This document shows, one piece after another, positions 35,653 through 44,122 of a stretch of DNA of 64,000 nt. The notes beneath the pieces were generated by a model that did no database searches, was not told the origin of the DNA, and worked only from the letters and a program-made list of their open reading frames with translations. Where the stretch lies: the NCBI GenBank assembly GCA_022449545.1, contig JAKUPN010000001.1, positions 309,843-373,842 on the forward strand, written 5' to 3'. This stretch comes from Alphaproteobacteria bacterium (lineage in GTDB: Bacteria > Pseudomonadota > Alphaproteobacteria > UBA6615). How positions within the stretch are numbered: position 1 is the stretch's first letter; each line of letters opens with the position of its first letter. A program made the translations under genes and the position numbers.

Positions 35653-36552
35653 ATGTCTATAAAAATTCCCTTTAACCGTGAGTTAAATTTTGAGTACGGT
35701 GTTTGCCAACACATTGCCAAAGATATTAGACGTATTATGGCTCCCAATCCAAGCGCATTCACATTTCATGGCACTGGCACCTATATAATTGGTTCGGGTT
35801 CGGTGGCGGTGATTGATCCAGGACCTAATATACCCGAGCATGTTGATGCCATCCTTAGTGCTTTAAGTGGCGAATCAATAAGTCATATACTAGTCACCCA
35901 TACCCATTTAGATCATTCTCCTGCTGTTGAACATATAAAAGCTGCCACAGGAGCCCCCTCTTATGCGTTTGGTCCTCATGGGAGAAATTTACAAAGTGAT
36001 ACTGTAGAAGAAGGGGCAGATTTTGATTTTACTCCTGACCATTTTGTTAATGATGGTGAAATTATTCCGGGGGAGGGATGGACAGTGCAAGGAGTTCACA
36101 CACCTGGCCACACTTCCAACCATATGTGTTTTTCGTTTCAAGAAGAAAATGCTCTTTTCTGTGGGGATCATGTAATGGGCTGGTCCACAACAGTTGTGTC
36201 CCCCCCAGACGGCAATATGAAATCATATATGGATTCACTAAAAAAAGTAGCTGATAGAAAAGAAATTACTTTCTATCCGACTCATGGGGCGCCCATCTCA
36301 GATCCAAAATCTTTTATTGTCGCGTTGGTAGCTCACCGAAAAGAAAGAGAAGAACAGATAATTCAGTGCCTAAAAGACGGTATTTCTCTTATACCTGAAA
36401 TGGTAAAACGAATGTATGTAGGAATTGACCCGAAGCTCCATAAAGCTGCTGGTCGGTCAGTATTAGCGCACATGATTCACTTGGTTGAAACAAATCGTGC
36501 AAAATGCACTGGCGACCCAACAATAGAAAAAGATTACGAATTTTGTACTTAG
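35653..36552 (+). CDS. MBL-fold metallo-hydrolase (LACTB2-like)
   Basis: This 299-residue metallo-beta-lactamase-fold hydrolase has the zinc motif THTHLDHS, VHTPGHTSNHM, FCGDHVMGW and FYPTHGAPI, with a C-terminal winged-helix-like tail (HRKEREEQIIQCLKDG). This matches the LACTB2/GloB-like subgroup that hydrolyses thioesters or RNA. It follows the CoA racemase by 27 nt, so an acyl-CoA or glutathione thioesterase role is plausible. It converges with the Nudix gene after 2 nt. Confidence 0.9.
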   Translation: MSIKIPFNRELNFEYGVCQHIAKDIRRIMAPNPSAFTFHGTGTYIIGSGSVAVIDPGPNIPEHVDAILSALSGESISHILVTHTHLDHSPAVEHIKAATGAPSYAFGPHGRNLQSDTVEEGADFDFTPDHFVNDGEIIPGEGWTVQGVHTPGHTSNHMCFSFQEENALFCGDHVMGWSTTVVSPPDGNMKSYMDSLKKVADRKEITFYPTHGAPISDPKSFIVALVAHRKEREEQIIQCLKDGISLIPEMVKRMYVGIDPKLHKAAGRSVLAHMIHLVETNRAKCTGDPTIEKDYEFCT

Positions 36553-36554
36553 CC

Positions 36555-37202
36555 CTATTCCAGCGTTATCTGATAGCGACCCCTAATAAAGCGAGAAACA
36601 GGAATTAAGTTATTTTCACTAGAAAAATTGTCATCTAATAACGCTCTTCTAAACTCAGCAAGAGCTATTCGAGTGATACCCGCCATTTCCAAATCACGAA
36701 TTTGCTCTAATGAAAACCAATCCAGGTTTGTCAATTCACCATCTCCTCCTAATGTTCCATTCGCAACTGAAGCGTCAGCGAAAAAAAATCTTGCATCAAA
36801 TCTGCGAACGCGGTTTGGCGGGGTAATCGCTCTAAAAAAATAGTTAATTTCTCCTAATTTTGGACCAATGTTCATGTGCCAGATTTTTTCTTTGTTGATA
36901 TTTCTTGCGATTAATAGTCCTGTTTCTTCATAAGTTTCTCTTATTGCAGCAACGGCTATAGCACGAGCGCGGGCAGGGTTTGCTGCTCGTTCTAGTTTTG
37001 CCAGCACATCCGCTTTAAGTGAAGAAGATGGACGAACTCTGCTATCAACAGAATTAACTCGACCACCTGGAAAAACATACGCATTAGGCATAAAAATATG
37101 CCCCTTATGCCTCTGACCAAGTAAAACTCTTAGTTCATCGCCGTCAATTTTATAAAGAATAAGCGTTGCCGCATCTTTAGGACGAAGAGTTTTGTTTTTC
37201 AT
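36555..37202 (-). CDS. Nudix hydrolase with long insertion in the Nudix box (NUDT19/CoA-diphosphatase-like)
   Basis: This 215-residue Nudix protein has a split signature: the GG of PNAYVFPGGRV is followed by an insertion of about 40 residues, including ARARAIAVAA, before RETYEETGLLI. This architecture characterises the peroxisomal NUDT19/RP2-type CoA-diphosphatase group. The segment FDARFFFADAS is also typical. The substrate is likely CoA or acyl-CoA, by inference. It starts 13 nt downstream of the NIPSNAP gene (both minus) and its stop abuts the MBL gene. Confidence 0.88.
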   Translation of the reverse strand: MKNKTLRPKDAATLILYKIDGDELRVLLGQRHKGHIFMPNAYVFPGGRVNSVDSRVRPSSSLKADVLAKLERAANPARARAIAVAAIRETYEETGLLIARNINKEKIWHMNIGPKLGEINYFFRAITPPNRVRRFDARFFFADASVANGTLGGDGELTNLDWFSLEQIRDLEMAGITRIALAEFRRALLDDNFSSENNLIPVSRFIRGRYQITLE

Positions 37203-37215
37203 AGAAAGCCCACAA

Positions 37216-37872
37216 TTACTTGATTGGAGAAAAATCCGTTGAAATTAAGTACCGATTCTCCTGTTTTTGAATTCTATGTCCATTAGCTGCTTGATAAATT
37301 TGCCACCCTGGATCATTCGTTACTATTGGTTGCAGTTTCTCTCTCTGCTCTTGGCTTTCCCAATACCATAAGTGTACGACATCATTTATAGTCCCGGTAA
37401 TTGAGGTAAAATACCCCAATAACTTCCAACCAGCTTTCTCAATAATTGGCATTGCTAATTTCTTTGTAATTTCAACATAGGCAGGAGCTTGAGCATAACT
37501 CAATGTATAGGTCCGTTCATCTATAAAAGATTTTTCACTACCAGTGCCTGAAAAATTAAAGGGCTCAACAATATCAGTCGCCATCAATAAACGGTTTTTC
37601 TGACTAACAATTACCCCCTCAGAATTTGAAGATCTGTAATCGATCCACTCAGGGTCTTTGTTGAGTTCCTGTCTACTATCCTGACGGTGAGCAGCGCTCT
37701 CCCATTTCCAGTAATGTACAACTTGGTTTAATGCTCCTGTCTCAACAGTAAAATAACCTGCTAAATCAAAGCCATGTTTGCGTTGTAAGGGTAATCCGTT
37801 CGTACTATAATTACTCAAATAATCATTAATTTTTCCTGCAGCAATAGTATATGTCCGTGCATCTACAATCAT
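37216..37872 (-). CDS. NIPSNAP-family protein with two domains
   Basis: This 218-residue protein carries two tandem NIPSNAP (dimeric alpha-beta barrel) repeats. The first (MIVDARTYTIAAGKINDYL ... LNQVVHYWKWESAAHR) and the second (SFIDERTYTLSYAQAPAYV ... INDVVHLWYWESQEQR) align closely, each with R-x-YT and VVHxWxWES. Bacterial members are small proteins of unknown function, often near catabolic genes. It is upstream of and co-oriented with the Nudix gene, and divergent from the SMP-30 gene across 110 nt. Confidence 0.88.
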   Translation of the reverse strand: MIVDARTYTIAAGKINDYLSNYSTNGLPLQRKHGFDLAGYFTVETGALNQVVHYWKWESAAHRQDSRQELNKDPEWIDYRSSNSEGVIVSQKNRLLMATDIVEPFNFSGTGSEKSFIDERTYTLSYAQAPAYVEITKKLAMPIIEKAGWKLLGYFTSITGTINDVVHLWYWESQEQREKLQPIVTNDPGWQIYQAANGHRIQKQENRYLISTDFSPIK

Positions 37873-37982
37873 AATAAGCGTTTCTCCAATTTAATGGCGT
37901 CGTTTGGGTGCTAACTAACTGATAATATTATTGTGTATCGTATTAATATGGCTTCCAACAAGAAAGCATTAGGATATTGGGT

Positions 37983-38885
37983 ATGGCAAGAATTATTGAT
38001 ATAATTAAAACTAATGCAATTCTAGGAGAAAGTCCTGTTTGGTCAGTTAAAGATAATTTACTTTATTGGGTAGATATAAAAGACCCAGCAATCCATTGCT
38101 ATGATCCTATATCAAAAATTGATAAGTCATGGCCAGTAGAACAAGAAATTGGGTCGATAGCGCTGCGTAAGTCTGGAGGTTTTATTAGTGCGTTAAGAGA
38201 TGGCTTCGCATTTATTGACCCTAGCTCAGATCATATAGAATGGATACACAATCCAGAAGCGGATAAGCCATTAAACCGTTTCAATGATGGAAAATGCGAT
38301 AGACAGGGCCGTTTTTGGGCAGGTACCATGTACGATCCAATCGGTCCACCTAAAACCTATTTTGATCGTGAACCGATAGGAACGCTTTATCGCTTAGACA
38401 GTGATTATACATGTCATCGTATGAAAACTGATATATTTGTATCAAACGGTATAGCTTGGTCAATCGATGGAAAAACTATGTATTTTACTGATTCACCTCG
38501 TCGAACAATTTGGGCCATAGAATATGACACTATTAATGGTTCAATAGGTGAATGTCGAACTTTTGCCACAATACATAATGATTCAACACAAGGGACGTTT
38601 GATGGTGCAACAGTAGATATAGAGGATCATTATTGGTGCGCCGAATTTGGCGGTGGTCGCTTGATTCGCTTTGCCCCCGATGGTTCAGTAAATCAAAAAA
38701 TAGATCTGCCTGTTAGCCGTCCAACTTGTTGTGCATTCGGTGGCGAAGGAATGAAAACGCTTTTCGTTACAACAGCAAAAATCATGATGAACAAAGAACA
38801 AATTATTAAAGAGCCTCATGCAGGAGATCTTATCGCTTTAGATGTTGGCGTTAAGGGAGTCCCTGAAACAAGGTTCCCAAAATAA
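37983..38885 (+). CDS. SMP-30 / gluconolactonase-family protein
   Basis: This 300-residue six-bladed propeller is a lactonase-type hydrolase. ATG 37983 is chosen because AGGA lies 8 nt upstream; a TTG at 37977 is too close to it. Metal ligands are recognisable: Glu in ILGESPVWSV, Asn in RFNDGKCDRQGRFWAGTM, Asn in VSNGIAWS and Asp in GTFDGATVDIEDHYWCAEF. It probably hydrolyses a sugar lactone such as glucono-, arabino- or galactonolactone. It stands alone, with no sugar-dehydrogenase partner adjacent. Confidence 0.92.
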   Translation: MARIIDIIKTNAILGESPVWSVKDNLLYWVDIKDPAIHCYDPISKIDKSWPVEQEIGSIALRKSGGFISALRDGFAFIDPSSDHIEWIHNPEADKPLNRFNDGKCDRQGRFWAGTMYDPIGPPKTYFDREPIGTLYRLDSDYTCHRMKTDIFVSNGIAWSIDGKTMYFTDSPRRTIWAIEYDTINGSIGECRTFATIHNDSTQGTFDGATVDIEDHYWCAEFGGGRLIRFAPDGSVNQKIDLPVSRPTCCAFGGEGMKTLFVTTAKIMMNKEQIIKEPHAGDLIALDVGVKGVPETRFPK

Positions 38886-38994
38886 TCAGAAATTTGTCTA
38901 CTTTTATTGTGATTAGATCCGAGGCTCTTGAAACTCGAAATAACAATAATTACTTCTAAACTCTTAATATATTAATGTTCTTATTTGGGTGCCA

Positions 38995-39056
38995 TTTCAG
39001 GACCCTGAAAGTGCTTTACTTATGCACGGCCTTAACTCGCTCATAACAAGAGGAGT
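38995..39056 (+). promoter_or_regulatory. ROSE-like RNA thermometer in the hsp20 leader
   Basis: Three consecutive hairpins precede hsp20: TTTCAG-GACC-CTGAAA (38995-39010), GTGC...GCAC (39011-39027), and ACTC-G-CTC pairing with GAG-GAGT around loop ATAACAA (39035-39056). The last fully masks the Shine-Dalgarno AGGAG. Its anti-SD arm contains TCGCT, the U(U/C)GCU motif, with a bulged G opposite the SD, which is the hallmark of ROSE elements. Translation should rise on melting with heat. A perfect CTTGAAA, like a sigma-32 -35 element, lies at 38927-38933, but no matching -10 was found. Confidence 0.65.
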
Positions 39057-39062
39057 AATGCT

Positions 39063-39521
39063 ATGACAAGGATTTCGTTGCTAAATAGCCCCTTACTATT
39101 AGGATTTGACCAGTTTGAAAGAAGACTTGAAAGTATCGCCAAAACTTCTGCTGAAGGTTATCCGCCATATAACATTGAACAGATAGGCGGCGACCAACTG
39201 AGGATAAGTATTGCTGTAGCAGGTTTTCCCCTTGAGGATCTTGAAATTGATTTAGTGGACAGTGAGCTAATAATTAAGGGACATAAACAAGAACAAGATA
39301 AGCGCACCTTCATTCACAGAGGTATCGCCAACAGACAATTTAAACGGACTTTTATTTTAGCAGAAGGTATAAAGGTTGTTAGTGCTTTATTAGACGGAGG
39401 TTTATTGCATATTAATTTAAGACAACCCAAACCAGAAAAAGTGGTTAAGAATATAAAAATCACTTTAGCAAACCCATCAATTGATAATGAAACTATTAAT
39501 ATTAGCCCTAAAGAAGAATAA
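39063..39521 (+). CDS. Small heat-shock protein Hsp20 (IbpA-like)
   Basis: This 152-residue alpha-crystallin-domain chaperone holds unfolding proteins. The N-terminus (SPLLLGFDQFERRL) and YPPYNIEQIGGDQLRISIAVAGF match class A alphaproteobacterial/IbpA sHSPs. IANRQFKRTFILAEGIKV and the GLLHINL motif are in the crystallin domain. The C-terminal IxI-like anchoring motif is not obvious (IKITLANPS). Its leader folds as a ROSE-like thermometer. The DUF1150 gene follows 26 nt later. Confidence 0.94.
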   Translation: MTRISLLNSPLLLGFDQFERRLESIAKTSAEGYPPYNIEQIGGDQLRISIAVAGFPLEDLEIDLVDSELIIKGHKQEQDKRTFIHRGIANRQFKRTFILAEGIKVVSALLDGGLLHINLRQPKPEKVVKNIKITLANPSIDNETINISPKEE

Positions 39522-39547
39522 GTCAGGAATTAGAAGGCAAAAATAAA

Positions 39548-39769
39548 ATGAAAACAGTAAATAAAGATACATGGGAGCTAATACCAGAAGAAGAATTTGC
39601 ATCACTTGGAATTGATGACATGGCCTATGTTAAATTAAAAAACACTATAGGAAAAAACATGTACTCAATACATACAGCGGATGGTAGTGAGGTAGCTGTA
39701 GTCGAAGGCCGTGAGGTTGCCTTTGCAACCATAACGCAAAATGAGTTAAATCCCTTGAGCGTGCATTAA
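39548..39769 (+). CDS. DUF1150 family protein
   Basis: This 73-residue protein of unknown function is found in alphaproteobacteria, typically right after an hsp20 gene, as here (26 nt). Recognisable are EEEFASLGIDDMAYVK, YSIHTADGSEVAVVEGREVA and FATITQNEL. It is presumably co-transcribed with hsp20 and so heat-inducible. It converges with ptsN after 3 nt. Confidence 0.88.
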   Translation: MKTVNKDTWELIPEEEFASLGIDDMAYVKLKNTIGKNMYSIHTADGSEVAVVEGREVAFATITQNELNPLSVH

Positions 39770-39772
39770 TCC

Positions 39773-40252
39773 CTAACTAGCGGCCTTGAGGGCTTGGTCT
39801 GTCTCTGGTTCTTGAGATAATAACGCAAATATGGCTTCACGATTATTAGCGCCTCTTAACTTCTGACAAAAAGACGAACCGCGTAAAAGCCTTGATATAG
39901 TTGCAAGCGCCTTAAGATGATCAGCTCCTGAGCCTTCGGGAGCTAACAACAAAAACACCAAATCAACTGGACAATCATCAATACTATCAAAATCAACAGG
40001 CTTCTCCAACCTAGCAAATAATCCATAAATTCTTTTTAAGTTTGGTAGGCGTCCATGAGGAATAGCAAGACCATCTCCTACGCCCGTAGTACCCAACCGC
40101 TCCCTCTCAAGCAAAACATCAAAGACCTCGCGCTCATTTTGACCGGTTATTTTGGACGCATATTTCGATAGCTCCTGCAAAGTCTGTTTTTTACTTGTGA
40201 CACGCAGATCAGGAATGACGCTTTCAACAGTAATCAAATCTGATATTTCCAT
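39773..40252 (-). CDS. ptsN: PTS IIA-like nitrogen-regulatory protein PtsN
   Basis: This 159-residue EIIA-Ntr is a phosphorylatable regulator that links the nitrogen PTS to potassium and carbon/nitrogen metabolism. The phospho-acceptor His lies in GVGDGLAIPHGRLPNL, and VDLVFLLLAPEGSGADHLKALATISRLL (two adjoining motifs) is typical. The gene is oriented like lptB, but the rpoN and hpf genes normally between them are absent; a 490-nt non-coding interval is there instead. A sigma-70-like promoter (40438-40466) points toward it. Confidence 0.95.
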   Translation of the reverse strand: MEISDLITVESVIPDLRVTSKKQTLQELSKYASKITGQNEREVFDVLLERERLGTTGVGDGLAIPHGRLPNLKRIYGLFARLEKPVDFDSIDDCPVDLVFLLLAPEGSGADHLKALATISRLLRGSSFCQKLRGANNREAIFALLSQEPETDQALKAAS

Positions 40253-40742
40253 TAAAGAGTTCTCACTTACATTTATACAAAAACTGATAGACCAAAACTC
40301 GAGTTGGAATTACTTTTAATAGTCATATTCTTGCAATTATTTTATGCCCCGGTGCCGAGATTATTAATCTCGTGTTTCTGTTCAGCCAGAATATTGAGAG
40401 CAAGTCCTTATTAGGGTCCCCTTATCTAGGAGGCCGGAACATAGTTATGGCAATGGGACATGTCAACACCTCTTTATCTCATAAGAAATGCACACACAAG
40501 AACAGAGGAATCAAATAACTCATTGTTATATATGTTGTTTTTAGAACACTCCTAATTGATATGATCTCTCTATTTAAGGGGGAATATTCGTATAATAAAG
40601 ATATTAAAAAAAATTCATGAAAAAAAGATAAATTTTATGTTTAAAGTACTTAGAATCTAACAATGCAAACTATTAGGGCATAATATAGTAATCTATTATT
40701 CCGCAAATATAATTTTGAAAGAGTTTCAATCATTTGAGTGTT
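40253..40742 (-). other. 490-nt non-coding interval between lptB and ptsN
   Basis: No supported protein gene lies here, although related genomes have rpoN and hpf in this slot. What I see: a good minus-strand promoter at 40438-40466; downstream of it a hairpin CGAGATT-ATT-AATCTCG (40357-40373) in a G+C-richer stretch of about 100 nt (40340-40440), which could be a small RNA or a long ptsN leader; and an A+T-rich remainder (40560-40700). A 23-codon frame at 40447 on the plus strand is not convincing. I could not match the sequence to 6S, SRP or RNase P RNA. Confidence 0.55.
40438..40466 (-). promoter_or_regulatory. Sigma-70-type promoter toward ptsN
   Basis: On the minus strand, a perfect -35 TTGACA (40461-40466) is followed after exactly 17 nt by TATGTT (40438-40443), 4 of 6 matches to TATAAT. 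Transcription would begin near 40431, giving a leader of about 180 nt before ptsN or a separate small RNA. Called by eye; no start-site data. Confidence 0.5.
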
Positions 40743-41525
40743 CTAGAGTGTAAATTTTTCCCCTAAGTAGACACGTCTAACATCACTGTGATCAACTATT
40801 TCTGAGGGGCTGCCACTCATAAGAACAGCACCATCATGCAAGATATACGCCCTATCCACAATATCTAGAGTCTCTCGAACATTATGGTCAGTTATCAAAA
40901 CACCGATACCTCTATGTTTTAGATGACCAACCAAGTCTCTAATATCAGAAACAGCTATTGGATCTATTCCAGCTAATGGCTCATCCAAAAGAATAAAATG
41001 AGGACGGCAAGCTAATGCTCTGGCGATTTCAACCCTCCTTCTCTCCCCACCGGACAATGCTAAAGAGGGTGTTCTGCGCAGATGACTGATCATAAACTCA
41101 GCCATCAAGTCCTCCAACAGGCTCTCTCGGCGCTCTATTTCTGGCTCTACGACCTCAATAACCGCTCGTATATTCTGTTCCACCGTTAGACCTCTAAAAA
41201 TAGAGGCTTCTTGAGGCAAATATCCAATTCCCAAACGGGCTCTTCTATACATCGGAAGATCGGTAATATCATGGCCATCTAGATAAATAGTGCCAGTATC
41301 AGGAGATAATAAACCAGTAATCATATAAAAACAGGTTGTTTTACCAGCACCATTAGGCCCTAAAAGTCCAACCGCTTCACCGCGTCGAACTTGCACGCTA
41401 ACATCTCGTACAACAGGCCTTTTACTGAAACGTTTTCCTATGTTCGCTGCGTTTAGACCCTCATTTTCCAGTACAAGTCTAGGAGCTGAAGAATCATCTT
41501 GTTGAGCTACTTCTCTCTCTCTCAT
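40743..41525 (-). CDS. lptB: LPS export ABC transporter ATP-binding protein LptB
   Basis: LptB powers LptB2FGC, which extracts LPS from the inner membrane. The 260-residue ATPase has Walker A GPNGAGKTTCFYMI, signature LSGGERRRVEIARALA, Walker B FILLDEPLAGIDP and the H-loop ITDHNVRET. The family hallmark GLLSPDTGTIYLDGHDIT is present. It begins with about 20 extra residues before ANIGKRFSKRPVV, common in alphaproteobacteria. It overlaps lptA by one base (stop/start), so they are coupled. Confidence 0.96.
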   Translation of the reverse strand: MREREVAQQDDSSAPRLVLENEGLNAANIGKRFSKRPVVRDVSVQVRRGEAVGLLGPNGAGKTTCFYMITGLLSPDTGTIYLDGHDITDLPMYRRARLGIGYLPQEASIFRGLTVEQNIRAVIEVVEPEIERRESLLEDLMAEFMISHLRRTPSLALSGGERRRVEIARALACRPHFILLDEPLAGIDPIAVSDIRDLVGHLKHRGIGVLITDHNVRETLDIVDRAYILHDGAVLMSGSPSEIVDHSDVRRVYLGEKFTL

Positions 41526-42388
41526 TATTTGTTCCTGCGCAAATCATTGTCTTTATTTAGTATTGAAGGCATAAAAATACCCCTAACTCTCTCGTTTGAC
41601 TTCTTTTGACCTTTAACCATCGTGAGTAAACGACTTACCCCCGTATTAAGATTAACCTCTGCTCGGTCACCGTTTAATTGTGTCTGCCCTCGGGTAATCT
41701 TTACGCTACCATTCATAGACACGAGCCCCTCATTAACTTTATAGACCGCATTTTCGGCAGTAACAATATCTGTGGCAGTTGAAAGATGAACATTCCCAGT
41801 TGCTTTAATTAGATCAATTTTTGTGGAATTATTATCGCCTTGATTGGCGATAAAATGAGCTTTAAGTATATCAGCTCGCAGGCGTTTATCATCACGAATT
41901 GCTATAGCATCTCCTCGAGCAATAGCTAAATTCTCTTTTTCATAATATTCAAGGCTCTTTCGAGCAACGATGGTGTCCAGTGGGGTTGTAAATCGAATTC
42001 GTTTACCAGTCATGATTAATGCCCCCTTTAATACATCATAGACTGCTTTATCAGAGGTGGCTTTATCATTATCTGACTCAATTGAAACATTACCGTTAGC
42101 ATTTATTTTATATATTTCTTCAGATCCAGTTTCGGTCGATCGATAATGAGCTAATAACTCATCCGCAAAGACCGTAACTCTTCCTTGTCGAGCTTTTGCA
42201 TCACCCCTTGCTATATATAGTTTTTTGTTCTTATGCCACTCTATGCCCTCGCTTGCTTCGATATGTATCGGATCTGTATTATTAAGGCCAAAGCCTAGGG
42301 TCTGCGCATTTACATTAAACTCTAAAATCACCGAATAAAATATCCAAGCACAAAAAGTAAAAAAACTAATTTTGAATTCAACCTTCAT
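41525..42388 (-). CDS. lptA: LPS transport periplasmic protein LptA
   Basis: LptA builds the periplasmic beta-jellyroll bridge for LPS. At 287 residues it is longer than E. coli LptA (185) because it contains more OstA-type repeats; ARGDAKARQGRVTVFADELLAHY begins the main one, with further repeats at IARGDAIAIRDDKRLRADIL and ATGNVHLSTATDIVTAENAVY. The N-terminal signal sequence is about residues 5-28. It overlaps lptC by 4 nt and lptB by 1 nt. A two-repeat LptA is common in this class. Confidence 0.92.
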   Translation of the reverse strand: MKVEFKISFFTFCAWIFYSVILEFNVNAQTLGFGLNNTDPIHIEASEGIEWHKNKKLYIARGDAKARQGRVTVFADELLAHYRSTETGSEEIYKINANGNVSIESDNDKATSDKAVYDVLKGALIMTGKRIRFTTPLDTIVARKSLEYYEKENLAIARGDAIAIRDDKRLRADILKAHFIANQGDNNSTKIDLIKATGNVHLSTATDIVTAENAVYKVNEGLVSMNGSVKITRGQTQLNGDRAEVNLNTGVSRLLTMVKGQKKSNERVRGIFMPSILNKDNDLRRNK

Positions 42389-43086
42389 TTAATATCTCTC
42401 GATCCGCTGCGAACAATCATTTTTGATTTACCAGTAAATATAACTCGACTCCCTCCTTCATAAATCCGAAAGCCTTCTGAGCTTAGTGAACCAAGTGGAC
42501 CTTTTCCTATGACACTCTCGTCTCCCAAAGCTGACCTTTCATCAAGATTTATCATAGCCTTTAGTGTTTTAAGTTCGTGACCTTTCTCATGGTATACGCT
42601 GACATTACCGACCAAAAATAGATTTTTGCTTTTCTCTTCATATTCTCCATCGTTAGCGGTAAGGGCAACCCAAGAACCATCTTCTAAAACAAAGTCTGCT
42701 TTAGGGTGTTCTAGAAAATAAAATTCCCTACCTTCGATCTTCTTTAACGCGCTTGAATCAGCGGTTATTTGATAGGGTCTTAGCCTAGAATCAACACTTA
42801 CAACTCTTGCATTAATAACCTGGGGCCTAGAGGTTCCTATGGGCCCAACGGCTTCAGGGGCCTGAAACCTATTATTATCATTATCGAATTCTGACCATGC
42901 AACGACAACCACGAGTAGTGCCATCGCTAATCCAGGGAGAATATATTTCATTGCTGAAACTACGCGAGACCTAGCAAATCCCCCCGTCTGTGTTCGAGGA
43001 CCCATCTCCGATAACTTTTTTGATAAAGATTTTCGATCATCCACGGCTGCGCCCTCCAATGAGGTTGATTGTGGAGTATCTTTCAT
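42385..43086 (-). CDS. lptC: LPS export system protein LptC
   Basis: LptC is the bitopic inner-membrane protein that passes LPS to LptA. With ATG 43086 (MKDTPQST) the protein has 233 residues and does not overlap kdsD. The upstream ATG at 43116 would overlap kdsD by 25 nt and begin with codons overlapping the CLRAG region, so I prefer the shorter form. One transmembrane helix (YILPGLAMALLVVVVAW, about residues 43-59) and the LptC-type jellyroll (YQITADSSAL, VALTANDGEY) follow. The long basic cytoplasmic N-terminus is typical of alphaproteobacteria. Confidence 0.9.
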   Translation of the reverse strand: MKDTPQSTSLEGAAVDDRKSLSKKLSEMGPRTQTGGFARSRVVSAMKYILPGLAMALLVVVVAWSEFDNDNNRFQAPEAVGPIGTSRPQVINARVVSVDSRLRPYQITADSSALKKIEGREFYFLEHPKADFVLEDGSWVALTANDGEYEEKSKNLFLVGNVSVYHEKGHELKTLKAMINLDERSALGDESVIGKGPLGSLSSEGFRIYEGGSRVIFTGKSKMIVRSGSRDIK

Positions 43087-43091
43087 GACCC

Positions 43092-44096
43092 TTAGGCAAT
43101 CCCGGCACGCAAACAATCATGCATATGAACAATTCCAATTGGAATCCCTTCATTAATAACAAAGAGAACAGTTATTGAGTTAGCGTTCATTATACCAAGT
43201 GCTTCTGCAGCAAGCGCTCCAGTTCTAATGGTCTTTGGATTTTTTGTCATAACTTCTGCTGCAGAGGTGTTGCGCAAATCTTTCCCCATATGCCGTCTTA
43301 AATCGCCATCTGTTACAACTCCTAAAAGTTTTTTCTGGCTATTAACAACACCTGCGCAGCCAAGCATCTTATTTGTCATTATTAAAATAACATCCGACAT
43401 GAACTCATCTGGCCCAGTTAATGGTAAATCATCACCCACATGCATAATATCGTCTACCCTTAACAGTGCCTGTCCTAGTTTTCCTCCAGGGTGAAGCACC
43501 TGAAAATCTTGTTTTGTGAATTTTCTCCGTTCCAAGAGGGCAACAGCCAAGGCATCACCGATCGCTAACATTAATGTAGTAGATGTTGTTGGAGCCAATC
43601 CCATAGGGCAAGCCTCAGGCATTTCAGGCAAAATTAGAGAGCAGTCTGCATTTTTTGCTAATGTACTATCACAATTACTTGTAATCGCGATAAGTGGGAT
43701 ATTGAATCTTCTACAATAATCCAACAAATCACCCAATTCAGGAGTTTCCCCTGAATTCGAAAGGGCTAAAACTGCATCGGATCTAGTAATCATCCCCATA
43801 TCACCATGACTGGCTTCACCAGGATGGACAAATTGTGAGGGCGAACCAGTACTTGCCAGTGTCGAGGAAATTTTGCAAGCAATATGCCCGCTCTTTCCCA
43901 TACCCGTTACAATCACCCGTCCTCTTACTTTCAATAATATTTCTGTAGCATTCAAGAAATTATCATCGAGTTGTTTGGACAGTTTCTTTATAGCTTCTGC
44001 TTCTAAATCTAGCAGCTTGCGAGCTACCGCTATATCATTCACTCCGTTCACTTCCTCATTAATCCGGTTATGGTTTTTCATTGTTCTTTTAAACAA
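43092..44096 (-). CDS. kdsD: D-arabinose 5-phosphate isomerase KdsD (KpsF/GutQ family)
   Basis: KdsD interconverts ribulose-5-P and arabinose-5-P, the first step toward Kdo for LPS. The 334-residue protein has an N-terminal SIS domain (VTGMGKSGHIACKISSTLAS, then FVHPGEASHGDMGMI, ALSNSGETPEL) and two CBS domains at the C-terminus (VTDGDLRRHMG and IVHMHDCLRAG). The metal/catalytic His residues of the SIS domain are present. It sits between rnd and lptC, as usual. Two starts (residues 1 and 6, MFKRT / MKNHN) are possible. Confidence 0.95.
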   Translation of the reverse strand: MFKRTMKNHNRINEEVNGVNDIAVARKLLDLEAEAIKKLSKQLDDNFLNATEILLKVRGRVIVTGMGKSGHIACKISSTLASTGSPSQFVHPGEASHGDMGMITRSDAVLALSNSGETPELGDLLDYCRRFNIPLIAITSNCDSTLAKNADCSLILPEMPEACPMGLAPTTSTTLMLAIGDALAVALLERRKFTKQDFQVLHPGGKLGQALLRVDDIMHVGDDLPLTGPDEFMSDVILIMTNKMLGCAGVVNSQKKLLGVVTDGDLRRHMGKDLRNTSAAEVMTKNPKTIRTGALAAEALGIMNANSITVLFVINEGIPIGIVHMHDCLRAGIA

Positions 44097-44122
44097 CCTA
44101 ATTTTTTCATATCTTTAAAGAG

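Noticed and set aside
40340..40440. 6S, SRP or RNase P RNA in the ptsN leader
   Set aside because: The conserved cores of these RNAs (such as GGAAGG-type SRP or GAGGAAAGTCC of RNase P) are not present and no 6S-like closing stem was found.
40447..40518. 23-codon frame after AGGAGG in the lptB-ptsN gap
   Set aside because: Spacing from AGGAGG to the ATG is 13 nt, too long, the peptide is featureless, and the region reads better as a promoter on the other strand.
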